A DNA stretch of 64,000 nucleotides, taken from the NCBI RefSeq assembly GCF_042429435.1, contig NZ_JBHMAF010000180.1; one strand, 5' to 3'. The notes beneath the pieces are model-generated. The model was not told the origin of the DNA, made no database searches, and worked only from the letters and a program-made list of their open reading frames with translations. This document shows positions 40,686 through 48,276 of the stretch, piece by piece. Within the stretch, counting starts at the first letter, position 1. Every line of letters begins with the position of its first letter. A program made the position numbers and the translations under genes. The stretch is from Ectobacillus funiculus. GTDB taxonomy: Bacteria; Bacillota; Bacilli; Bacillales; Bacillaceae_G.

Positions 40686-42467
40686 TTACACCTCCACATC
40701 AAAAGGCTCATAATCTTTTCGTAACGGATATCCGACCCAATCATCAGGCAAGAGGATGCGCTTTAGGTTTGGATGCCCCTCGAATGTAATGCCGAGCAAA
40801 TCATATGCCTCGCGCTCAGGCCAATTTGCCCCCTGCCAAAGCGGTGTAATGGACGGAATCCTCGGCTCATCGCGGTCCACCTTTACCTTGACGGCAACTG
40901 ACTGCCGATTGTTGTAAGAATACAAGTGAATATACACTTCCATATGCGTCACAAAATCTGTGGCATGCAGCTCAGATACATAATTAAAGGCAAGCTGCTC
41001 ATTATATTTTAGAAACTCCATAGCCTTATAATAATAATCCTTGTGCAAAACAAGCGTTGGAACGTCCTTGGATAGTCTATTAATGTAAGACTCTTCTAAA
41101 GCCCCTTCGCTAAGATGCTGCTGCAAAACATTGATATATTTATCGAGGTAAGGCTGATTTGGTGAGGGTTGCTCCTCGATCGGCTCCTCCTGCGGTTCAG
41201 AGGCTGCTCCCCTCTTAGCGGCAGCTGCTGCTGCAGCTTTGGCCTTTGCGGCTGCAATCGCCTTTGCCTTTGCATCATCCCCGCCAGCTCCCTCTGCATT
41301 TGCGGCTGCCTTCGCTTTTGCTGCCGCCGCTGCCTTTGCCTTCGCTGCCGCAATGGCTTTTGCCTTTTCGTCGTCCTCAGCAGAGCCATTACCTGCGTCT
41401 TGCTGCATAGCGCGGGCTGCTTTCGCCTTCGCCGCTGCCGCCGCCTTTGCCTTCGCTGCTGCAGCAGCCTTCGCCTTTGCATCATCTGAAGGAGGGGCTT
41501 CCCCAGCGGACTTCTCCGCTGCCCTCTGCTTCGCCAACTCCAGTGCCCTCGCCTTCGCTTCCGCCGCAGCGCGCTTCTTGGCCTCTGCCGGATCCTCCGG
41601 CGGTGCCGACTCACCTGCTGCTTTCTCAGCCGCTCTCTGCTTCGCCAGCTCCTGCGCCCTCGCCTTCGCTTCCGCCGCAGCGCGCTTCTTGGCCTCTGCC
41701 GGATCCTCCGGCGGTGCCGACTCACCTGCTGCTTTCTCAGCCGCTCTCTGCTTCGCCAGCTCCTGCGCCCTCGCCTTCGCTTCCGCCGCAGCGCGCTTCT
41801 TGGCCTCTGCTGGATCCTCCGGCGCCTCTGACTCACCTGCTGCCTTCTCAGCCGCTCTCTGCTTTGCCAGCTCCTGTGCTCTTGCCTTCGCTTCCGCTGC
41901 CGCGCGCTTCTTGGCCTCTGCCGGATCCTCCGGCGCCTCTGACTCATCTGCTGCTTTCTCAGCCGCTCTTTGCTTTGCCAGCTCCTGCGCCCTCGCCTTC
42001 GCTTCCGCTGCCGCGCGCTTCTTGGCCTCTGCCGGATCCTCCGGCGCCGCTGACTCACCTGCTGCTTTCTCAGCCGCTCTTTGCCTCGCCAGCTCCTGCG
42101 CCCTCGCCTTCGCTTCCGCTGCCGCGCGCTTCTTGGCCTCTGCCGGATCCTCCGGCGCCGCTGACTCACCTGCTGCTTTCTCAGCCGCTCTTTGCCTCGC
42201 CAGCTCCTGCGCCCTCGCCTTCGCCTCCGCTGCCGCGCGCTTCTTGGCTTCTGCTGGATCCTCTGGCATATCGATTTTATTCTCCAAAGTTTTCTCTTTT
42301 TCTTCTGGCAGCGCTTTCTCTTCTTCATTCGCTGCAGCTTGCTGTGCTGCTGGTGTCGAACTTTCTTGCATAGCTTTTCGCTCTGCCAGCTTTCGCAGGG
42401 CTTCTTCCTTCGCTCGCGCTGCCGCCTCGCGTTTTAGCTCTTCCTTGCTCTTCTCGTTCTCGCTCAT
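40686..42467 (-). CDS. nuoC: Complex I subunit C with very long Ala/Lys/Glu repeat N-terminus
   Basis: 593 residues, while a bare NuoC is 150-230. The last 160 residues are the NuoC (30-kDa) domain: LHATDFVTHMEVYIHLYSYN, VDRDEPRIPSITPLWQGANW, PEREAYDLLGITFEGHPNLK, RILLPDDWVGYPLRKDYEPF. Before it lie about 70 ordinary residues, seven 37-residue repeats (PEDPAEAKKRAAAEAKARAQ...), and an Ala/Lys low-complexity block. The repeats would form a long charged helix. B. cereus-group NuoC also has an Ala/Lys/Glu-rich extension, so the extension is a lineage trait; the exact copy number is likely variable. The end overlaps nuoD spacing as in an operon. Confidence 0.93.
   Translation of the reverse strand: MSENEKSKEELKREAAARAKEEALRKLAERKAMQESSTPAAQQAAANEEEKALPEEKEKTLENKIDMPEDPAEAKKRAAAEAKARAQELARQRAAEKAAGESAAPEDPAEAKKRAAAEAKARAQELARQRAAEKAAGESAAPEDPAEAKKRAAAEAKARAQELAKQRAAEKAADESEAPEDPAEAKKRAAAEAKARAQELAKQRAAEKAAGESEAPEDPAEAKKRAAAEAKARAQELAKQRAAEKAAGESAPPEDPAEAKKRAAAEAKARAQELAKQRAAEKAAGESAPPEDPAEAKKRAAAEAKARALELAKQRAAEKSAGEAPPSDDAKAKAAAAAKAKAAAAAKAKAARAMQQDAGNGSAEDDEKAKAIAAAKAKAAAAAKAKAAANAEGAGGDDAKAKAIAAAKAKAAAAAAAKRGAASEPQEEPIEEQPSPNQPYLDKYINVLQQHLSEGALEESYINRLSKDVPTLVLHKDYYYKAMEFLKYNEQLAFNYVSELHATDFVTHMEVYIHLYSYNNRQSVAVKVKVDRDEPRIPSITPLWQGANWPEREAYDLLGITFEGHPNLKRILLPDDWVGYPLRKDYEPFDVEV
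41500..42275 (-). repeat. 111-bp coding minisatellite in nuoC, seven units
   Basis: Units recur every 111 bp; a GGATCC site marks each one (GATCC at 41591, 41702, 41813, 41924, 42035, 42146 and 42257). The unit equals 37 codons. Several other frames stay open across it, giving long false ORFs on both strands. Confidence 0.95.
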
Positions 42468-42982
42468 CGATTCGTCACCTGCTTCCCAGTCCGCGCCTCG
42501 TAACGAATTTTCTCCTTCAGCTTATTAATACCGTAAATTAAAGCTGCCGGGTTTGGCGGGCATCCCGGTATATATACATCAACTGGAACAACTTGATCCA
42601 CACCTTTGACAACCGCATACGAATTCACATACGGCCCCCCAGCTGTTGCACATGAGCCCATTGCAATAACCCACTTTGGCTCCGGCATTTGATCATATAA
42701 TCGACGCACGATTGGTGCCATTTTCTTTGTGACAGTACCGGATACAATCATCACGTCCGACTGACGCGGAGAGGTACGAAAGAAGGAACCAAAGCGATCC
42801 AGGTCATAGTGGGATGACCCGACCCCCATCATTTCAATAGCACAGCAGGCAAGTCCAAATGTCATGGGCCAAAGTGAATTGCTGCGCGCCCACCCCTTTA
42901 CCTGCTCTAGCGTTGCGAAAAAAATATTGCGCTCTAGCTCTGCCCTTTCATCTGGGTGAAGCTCCTCAAAGTTTATAGCCAT
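42464..42982 (-). CDS. nuoB: Complex I subunit B (cluster N2)
   Basis: 172 residues. The four Cys for the N2 4Fe-4S cluster are present (GLACCAIEMM, the Cys of GSCATAGGPY and PGCPPNPAAL). N2 passes electrons to quinone. ATG 42982 is chosen on the GAAGGTG site and family start MAINFEE. It overlaps nuoA by 10 bases and nuoC by 4. Confidence 0.97.
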   Translation of the reverse strand: MAINFEELHPDERAELERNIFFATLEQVKGWARSNSLWPMTFGLACCAIEMMGVGSSHYDLDRFGSFFRTSPRQSDVMIVSGTVTKKMAPIVRRLYDQMPEPKWVIAMGSCATAGGPYVNSYAVVKGVDQVVPVDVYIPGCPPNPAALIYGINKLKEKIRYEARTGKQVTNR

Positions 42983-43341
42983 CTTAACACCTTCTTTTTC
43001 CAAGCATACACAAGTCCGATAAGAAGCATAACAACAAAAATCAGCATTTCAATGAGCGCAAACAATCCAAGCTCATTATAGGCAACTGCCCATGGATACA
43101 AAAAGACTGTTTCCACATCAAAGATGACAAACAGTAACGCAAAAATGTAATAGCGGGCATGAAACCGTACGTTTGCTTCATGAAATGGTTCAATGCCGCT
43201 TTCATACGTAGTCTGCTTTGCAGCACTCGGACGATTCGGACGAAGCAGCTTGCCGGCAGTTAATGCAACGACAGGCAGCAGGATACCCAAAAGCAAAAAG
43301 ACAACTACAATTACATAGTTGTTTTGATACAAGTTGAACAT
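42973..43341 (-). CDS. nuoA: Complex I subunit A
   Basis: 122 residues with three helices. TTYESGIEPFHEANVRFHAR is the conserved loop and YYIFALLFVIFDVETVFLYP the second helix with its acidic residues. First gene of the operon. The ATG at 43341 has AAGGGGGT 8 bases upstream; a TTG at 43347 is less likely. No nuoE, nuoF or nuoG follows anywhere in the operon, so the electron donor is not NADH through the usual module. Confidence 0.96.
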   Translation of the reverse strand: MFNLYQNNYVIVVVFLLLGILLPVVALTAGKLLRPNRPSAAKQTTYESGIEPFHEANVRFHARYYIFALLFVIFDVETVFLYPWAVAYNELGLFALIEMLIFVVMLLIGLVYAWKKKVLRWL

Positions 43342-43446
43342 CTTCAAAACCCCCTTCCGTTTGCTTGAATTTGTCCAATCAACAAGCTCTAAATCTGCTA
43401 AAGCACCTTATTTTTTCTTAATTTTCTAAATAATGTAATCGTAATT

Positions 43447-43476
43447 ATTATATCAAATTTATATTTCCTATGTCGA
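43447..43476 (-). promoter_or_regulatory. Probable nuo operon promoter
   Basis: Minus strand TCGACA (43476-43471), 18 bases, TATAAT (43452-43447). One mismatch in the -35 box. The leader to nuoA is about 100 bases. Confidence 0.55.
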
Positions 43477-43547
43477 CCAATTAAGGTAATGAAAGGAATG
43501 TTGTACCATTTTTTACATATCTCAAATATTTTTTACGTTATGATCTA

Positions 43548-43683
43548 TATAAGTTGAACTAAATATTTTCCCATAACCCCATCGCAGCACAGATTCATAC
43601 AGAATGCAGTGCCCTGCAAAGACAATTTGAATGATGATTTAGCAACTGAATTCAGAAGGTGCAAGAATTAAATTCAACTTATA
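43548..43683. mobile_element. 136-bp MITE related to the IS630-type element
   Basis: Ends TATAAGTTGAACTAAATA (left) and, inverted, TATAAGTTGAATTTAATT (right) are almost the same as those of the IS630-type element at 16684. TA is duplicated on both sides (43546-43547 and 43684-43685). The interior has no ORF. A transposase of that IS type could have mobilised it. Confidence 0.85.
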
Positions 43684-43703
43684 TAGAATAGTATGGATGC
43701 TAG

Positions 43704-44018
43704 CTATAGCTCTGTATAAACTGACACTTTACTTTGCCTCTCTAGAAACCTAGATCTCCTTATTCCATATTCTTTGCCTAGATACACTTTGATTGCTTCG
43801 AAGTCCCCACCAAAAGCAAGGATAGGATTTTGAAAGAATGAAATTATCCCTTCTTCATCATACATTCTTCCTTCTATCCATTCTTTATCTCGGCAAAATG
43901 ATATATTTCTTCCTTTATAATAATATTCGTAATTTCCATCCTTATCTTGTTCGCTCTTGTCTTCAAAAGGAACACAGCTAATATGATAGACATTTTTATG
44001 GATCATGATCGATTCCAA
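43704..44018 (-). CDS. Hypothetical protein, 104 residues
   Basis: I do not recognise it. Soluble, with alternating hydrophobic and charged residues (NVYHISCVPFEDKSEQDKDG, YEYYYKGRNISFCRDKEWIE), a Tyr-rich middle and a basic C-terminal third. Two starts are possible: TTG 44018 with GGAG 6 bases upstream, or ATG 44006 without a well-spaced site. It begins 36 bases after the DUF975 gene, so they may share a transcript. Its stop is 18 bases from the MITE. Confidence 0.5.
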   Translation of the reverse strand: MESIMIHKNVYHISCVPFEDKSEQDKDGNYEYYYKGRNISFCRDKEWIEGRMYDEEGIISFFQNPILAFGGDFEAIKVYLGKEYGIRRSRFLERQSKVSVYTEL

Positions 44019-44054
44019 CTAAATCTCCTGCTTTCCGATATTCTCTCAGATTAA

Positions 44055-44738
44055 TCAGCTGTAAGACACTTCTTCTAGCTCGTCCCTCTCTGACAGACGA
44101 AGATAAAAATGGGCAACCGCGGTAGAAACATACGGAACAACCCAAAAGCTTGCAATTCCAAAAGTAATAATGATAAGCAGCAGCCAGCCAAAAAAGCGGA
44201 GATGCAGCAAAAACAGCTGCCATTTATATCCCTTCATCATTTCCCTGCTTATATCCAGCGCTTCATGCACCGTATACTCGGGATGATCCATTAAAATAAA
44301 GGGGGTCATTGAATAAGAAAATGATTTGATAATGCCAGGTACAACAAGCAGCAGGCTCCATAAAAATGTATAAAAGGAAATAAAAAATGCGATCTTGCAT
44401 GCCTGCAGCATCTTTCTCCAGCTTCCAAAATAATCAAACAGCAAATCGGCTGTCACCGGCTCCTGCCGTGCTAGACAGAGGAAGAGCTTCCGGCGGCCCA
44501 TTATGATGATTCCCGAAAAAATCAAGGAAACTGCTACATATATACCATACAGCAGCCCAACCGTAACCTCCTCTAAAAATGTATGTACAGCATACAAGGC
44601 TGCAATCATAAATGGAAGATATAAGGCACAGGAGCCAATGGAAAGAATGAGCTGGCTCAAAAAGATGACACCCGCTCCAAAGTTCCATTTCCCTCTTAAA
44701 GATGCTGCTGCCAGCCGTTTGCACTCACCTGTCATCAT
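44055..44738 (-). CDS. DUF975-family membrane protein
   Basis: 227 residues, about five or six transmembrane helices. The DUF975 arrangement is visible: a short N-terminal CKRLAAASLRGKWNFGAGVI before the first helix, a cytoplasmic loop with ADLLFDYFGSWRKMLQACKI, the helix LWSLLLVVPGIIKSFSYSMT, and LMDHPEYTVHEALDISREMM before the last pair. The Tyr/Pro-rich central motif is typical. The function of the family is unknown. ATG 44738 follows GGGGGAGGAAATAGA; upstream codons of the frame have no ribosome site. Confidence 0.8.
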   Translation of the reverse strand: MMTGECKRLAAASLRGKWNFGAGVIFLSQLILSIGSCALYLPFMIAALYAVHTFLEEVTVGLLYGIYVAVSLIFSGIIIMGRRKLFLCLARQEPVTADLLFDYFGSWRKMLQACKIAFFISFYTFLWSLLLVVPGIIKSFSYSMTPFILMDHPEYTVHEALDISREMMKGYKWQLFLLHLRFFGWLLLIIITFGIASFWVVPYVSTAVAHFYLRLSERDELEEVSYS

Positions 44739-44857
44739 TCTATTTCCTCCCCCTATTCTCTGGACATGTTCTCCTCTTGCCATATGTATTCAGGAGAGAG
44801 AAAAGATATGAATGACAGAAGAACATACTCGCTTGCACCGTGAAGTTGGGATACAAT

Positions 44858-44980
44858 GAAGAAAACTCGCCAATTGGGGAAGGCAGAAGCATAGCTGCCC
44901 TTACACTGTATTTCTAAAATTTCTCACTACGTCGAATTGGCTTCTAGCTAGAAGTTTATACCTTCTTGAAGTGTAAAAAA
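44858..44980 (+). repeat. Dispersed post-terminator repeat, copy 9
   Basis: GAAAACTCGCCAATTGGGGA, GCATAGCTGCCCTTACACTG, TTTCTCACTACGTCGAATTG, GCTTCTAGCTAGAAGTTTAT, CTTGAAGTGTAAAAAA. Here the right end is followed by CTGCAGGAAATGG and a gene start, not by a full terminator stem. Confidence 0.85.
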
Positions 44981-45002
44981 CTGCAGGAAATGGAGGCTTT
45001 GT

Positions 45003-45200
45003 ATGAAGACCATCACAACGCAGGAATTATCTAATCTTACACAGGTATCTGTTCGCTGGATTGAAGCAAAATGTCAAACAGGGGAAATTAAGGCTCTGCA
45101 GGATGAGACAGGAGCCTGGCTTGTGCTAGAATCGGAGCTTCGTGAAAATCCTCTTATTGTACAATGGCTGAGAAGCAAGAACTTATTTTGGGGATGTTAG
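45003..45200 (+). CDS. Small helix-turn-helix-like protein, 65 residues
   Basis: MKTITTQELSNLTQVSVRWI-EAKCQTGEIKALQDETGAWL-VLESELRENPLIVQWLRSK resembles excisionase/HTH_17-type small DNA-binding proteins (T-x-x-E-L-S-x-L-T-x-V-S-x-R then a wing G-E-I-K-A). GGAGG lies 6 bases before the ATG. It is alone between two copies of the dispersed repeat (9 and 10), pointing the same way, and has no terminator of its own except that of atpC downstream. A role in regulation or in mobility of nearby DNA is possible, not shown. Confidence 0.55.
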   Translation: MKTITTQELSNLTQVSVRWIEAKCQTGEIKALQDETGAWLVLESELRENPLIVQWLRSKNLFWGC

Positions 45201-45213
45201 TTGCTACAACATA

Positions 45214-45342
45214 ACAACTTGCTGATTGGCGAGCTCTGCCTTTAGGCGAAGACAGAGGCGTAGTTGTACTGTACTCCTAAAATTTCTGACTACATCGAAT
45301 TGGCTTCTGACTGAAAACTTATACTTCTCACAATGCAAAAAA
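45214..45342 (+). repeat. Dispersed post-terminator repeat, copy 10
   Basis: CTTGCTGATTGGCGAGCTCT, TAGGCGAAGACAGAGGCGTA, CCTAAAATTTCTGACTACAT, CGAATTGGCTTCTGACTGAA, ACTTATACTTCTCACAATGC. Ends in the T tract of the atpC terminator. Confidence 0.85.
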
Positions 45343-45374
45343 GCTGCAAGAGGCGTCCCCCTTGCAGCTTTTTT
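45337..45374 (-). terminator. atp operon terminator
   Basis: AAAAAAGCTGCAAG-loop-CTTGCAGCTTTTTT, an almost ideal stem with A and T tracts on both sides. Confidence 0.92.
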
Positions 45375-45380
45375 ACATTG

Positions 45381-45779
45381 TTATTTACTAGAAACGTCTA
45401 TACGGTTAGCTGCTCGTTTTAAAGCAAGTTCGGCACGTTTGAAATCGATGTTGGCTTGCTTATCTTCTAAGCGACGCTCAGCACGGCGCTTCGCTTCATT
45501 CGCGCGGTGCACATCAATATGAGATGCCTCCTCAGCGGAAGGGGACAAAATTGTCACCTTATCAGGACGAACTTCAATGAAGCCGCCAGCCACTGCTACT
45601 TTATCAGTTCTGTTACCTATTTTCAGGCGAACAGCACTGATTCGCAGCGGTGCCACTGTAGAAATGTGACCCGGCAGGATCCCCATTTCTCCGCTTTCCG
45701 CTTTCACGCTAACCATTTCAACATCATTTTCATATACCGGTCCGTTAGGAGTCACGATACTGACTGGAACTGTCTTCAT
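45381..45779 (-). CDS. atpC: F1Fo ATP synthase epsilon subunit
   Basis: 132 residues. The N-terminal beta barrel (TPNGPVYENDVEMVSVKAES, GEMGILPGHISTVAPLRISA) and C-terminal helical hairpin (about 88-132) that can inhibit hydrolysis are both present. Last gene of the operon, 23 bases behind atpD. Confidence 0.96.
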   Translation of the reverse strand: MKTVPVSIVTPNGPVYENDVEMVSVKAESGEMGILPGHISTVAPLRISAVRLKIGNRTDKVAVAGGFIEVRPDKVTILSPSAEEASHIDVHRANEAKRRAERRLEDKQANIDFKRAELALKRAANRIDVSSK

Positions 45780-45802
45780 GGTTTTTCCCTCCTAAGGCCT
45801 TA

Positions 45803-47215
45803 TTATGCTAACGTTGCAGCTTTCTCGATAGCTTCTTCAATACGACCTACAAGACGGAAAGATTCCTCTGGAAGATCGTCATATTTGCCTTCTAGAATTT
45901 CTTTAAATCCGCGTACAGTTTCTTTTACAGGTACGTAAGAACCAGGTTGTCCTGTAAATTGCTCTGCTACGTGGAAGTTTTGAGACAAGAAGAACTGAAT
46001 GCGGCGCGCACGTTGTACAACTAGCTTGTCATCTTCAGACAACTCGTCCATACCAAGGATCGCAATGATATCTTGAAGCTCTTTGTAGCGTTGTAATGTT
46101 TGCTGTACTTGACGAGCTACTCCATAATGCTCTTCTCCTACGATTTCAGGAGATAATGCACGAGATGTAGACGCCAATGGATCTACCGCTGGGTAAATAC
46201 CGATCTGTGTTAAACGACGCTCAAGGTTTGTTGTTGCATCTAAGTGAGCGAACGTTGTTGCAGGAGCCGGGTCAGTGTAGTCATCCGCTGGTACGTATAC
46301 TGCCTGAATGGAAGTGATAGAACCTTTGTTAGTAGATGTGATACGCTCTTGCAATTGACCCATTTCTGTAGCTAGCGTTGGTTGGTAACCTACGGCAGAT
46401 GGCATACGGCCAAGAAGCGCGGATACCTCAGAACCTGCTTGCGTGAAACGGAAGATATTATCGATGAACAATAGTACGTCTTGCCCTTGCTCATCACGGA
46501 AATATTCAGCCATTGTCAAACCAGTTAGGGCTACGCGTTGACGTGCTCCAGGCGGCTCATTCATTTGTCCGAATACCATTGCTGTTTTCTTAATAACGCC
46601 GGAATCGCTCATCTCATGGTATAGGTCATTACCTTCACGAGTACGCTCACCTACACCTGCGAATACGGAAATACCACCGTGCTCTTGTGCGATGTTGTTG
46701 ATCAATTCCTGAATTAATACCGTTTTACCTACGCCGGCACCACCGAATAGACCGATTTTACCACCCTTGATGTAAGGAGCAAGCAAGTCTACTACTTTAA
46801 TACCAGTTTCAAGAATTTCTACTTTTGTAGAAAGCTCTTCAAACGCAGGAGCTTGACGGTGAATCGGGTCGCGGCGAACATCTGCAGAAACCTCGCCGTC
46901 TAAGTCGATTGCATCGCCAAGTACGTTAAATACGCGGCCAAGAGTTGCGTCCCCTACTGGAACGGAAATCGGGCTGCCAGTGTCTGTTACATTCATGCCA
47001 CGAACAAGTCCGTCTGTAGAAGCCATCGCAACTGTACGAACTGTATCGTCGCCAAGGTGAAGAGCAACCTCTAATGTAAGGTTAATGGAAGCTTCGCCTT
47101 TACCGCTTGCTTCGTTTGTGACTTTAAGGGCGTTGTAGAGAGCAGGAAGCTTGCCGTCTTCAAACTTCACGTCTACAACCGGACCCATTATCGCTGTAAC
47201 GCGTCCTTTATTCAT
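45803..47215 (-). CDS. atpD: F1Fo ATP synthase beta subunit
   Basis: 470 residues. Walker A GGAGVGKTVLIQELI, the catalytic Glu in VGERTREGNDLYHEM, Walker B DVLLFIDNIFRFTQAGSEV and the DELSEDDKL (DELSEED-type) lever are visible. It holds the catalytic sites that make ATP in F1. Normal length. Confidence 0.98.
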   Translation of the reverse strand: MNKGRVTAIMGPVVDVKFEDGKLPALYNALKVTNEASGKGEASINLTLEVALHLGDDTVRTVAMASTDGLVRGMNVTDTGSPISVPVGDATLGRVFNVLGDAIDLDGEVSADVRRDPIHRQAPAFEELSTKVEILETGIKVVDLLAPYIKGGKIGLFGGAGVGKTVLIQELINNIAQEHGGISVFAGVGERTREGNDLYHEMSDSGVIKKTAMVFGQMNEPPGARQRVALTGLTMAEYFRDEQGQDVLLFIDNIFRFTQAGSEVSALLGRMPSAVGYQPTLATEMGQLQERITSTNKGSITSIQAVYVPADDYTDPAPATTFAHLDATTNLERRLTQIGIYPAVDPLASTSRALSPEIVGEEHYGVARQVQQTLQRYKELQDIIAILGMDELSEDDKLVVQRARRIQFFLSQNFHVAEQFTGQPGSYVPVKETVRGFKEILEGKYDDLPEESFRLVGRIEEAIEKAATLA

Positions 47216-47310
47216 CGGTTTCCCTCCTAATTGTTTGTTGCCGTCCAGCTTACATCAGCAGAGCAAATTCTCTCTGATGAAAGGCTAATAGACATGTTAA
47301 TGAAAGCTTT

Positions 47311-48171
47311 CTATTCCAGTGCAGCCGCACCGCCGACGATTTCCGTAATTTCTTGCGTAATCGCTGCCTGACGTGCACGGTTGTAGGAAAGTGTAAGCGT
47401 ATCGATAACGTCTTTTGCATTGTCAGTTGCATTTTTCATTGCTGTCATACGCGCTGCATGCTCACTTGCTTTACCGTCCAGCAAGGCACCGTAAATTAAG
47501 CTTTCTGCGTATTGCGGCAATAGTACCTTCAAAATGTCTTCTTCAGAAGGCTCGAACTCATAGTATCTGCTCGGCTTATTGGATTGAATATCCGTAAGAG
47601 GCAATACCTTTGTAGCTGCTACCTCTTGCTGTATTTTGCTTACGTAATGATTGTAGTAAATATATAGCTCGTCGTATGCTTCATCTGCAAACATGGAAAC
47701 CGCACGAGATGCGATTTCTCTAATGTCAGAAAATACCGGTTGGTCAGATAATCCTGTAATTTGATCAATAATGTTAAAGCCGCGGCGTTTTAAGTAGTCA
47801 CGGCCTGTACGACCAATTACAACGATAGCATACTGGCTGGAATCCAACTTGTGACGATCTTGAATTTCCTTACTTAGAGCACGTAGTACGTTACTGTTAT
47901 ATGCACCTGCAAGTCCACGGTCGGATGTAATTACGATATATCCTGTGCGTTTCACAGGACGAGCCGTCATCATTGGGTGATTAAACTTTCTACCGCCGCC
48001 TGCGATGCTAGCTACTACCTCCTGAATTTTCTCCATGTATGGAACGAATGCTTTCGCATTTTGCTCCGCACGGTTCAATTTGGATGCAGATACCATCTCC
48101 ATCGCCTTCGTAATTTGACTCGTTTTCTTCGTGGACGTAATTTTCGTTTTAATCTCGCGTAAAGATGCCAC
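47311..48171 (-). CDS. atpG: F1Fo ATP synthase gamma subunit
   Basis: 286 residues forming the rotating central stalk. The terminal coiled-coil segments ASLREIKTKITSTKKTSQIT and NRARQAAITQEITEIVGGAA and the middle VITSDRGLAGAYNSNVLRAL are conserved. It lies between atpA and atpD, as usual. Confidence 0.97.
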   Translation of the reverse strand: MASLREIKTKITSTKKTSQITKAMEMVSASKLNRAEQNAKAFVPYMEKIQEVVASIAGGGRKFNHPMMTARPVKRTGYIVITSDRGLAGAYNSNVLRALSKEIQDRHKLDSSQYAIVVIGRTGRDYLKRRGFNIIDQITGLSDQPVFSDIREIASRAVSMFADEAYDELYIYYNHYVSKIQQEVAATKVLPLTDIQSNKPSRYYEFEPSEEDILKVLLPQYAESLIYGALLDGKASEHAARMTAMKNATDNAKDVIDTLTLSYNRARQAAITQEITEIVGGAAALE

Positions 48172-48276
48172 AGGGTTTCACCACCTTTTGTCGAAAGTAG
48201 GCATGGAAAGAGAATAGGACAAGCCTACTCTCTTATTACTATTTATAAGGAGCCAAGCCGGCTCCGCTTTTCGTTA

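Larger units (their letters stand above)
43348..43703. other. Intergenic region with nuo promoter and a MITE
   Basis: 356 bases. The left part is the nuo leader and promoter, the right part a 136-bp MITE flanked by TA. Nothing else is visible. Confidence 0.6.

Noticed and set aside
41096..42528. Long ORFs on both strands over the nuoC repeat (for example 429 codons on the plus strand)
   Set aside because: They arise from the repetitive Ala/Lys/Glu codons; no ribosome site, and only the nuoC frame continues into a known domain.
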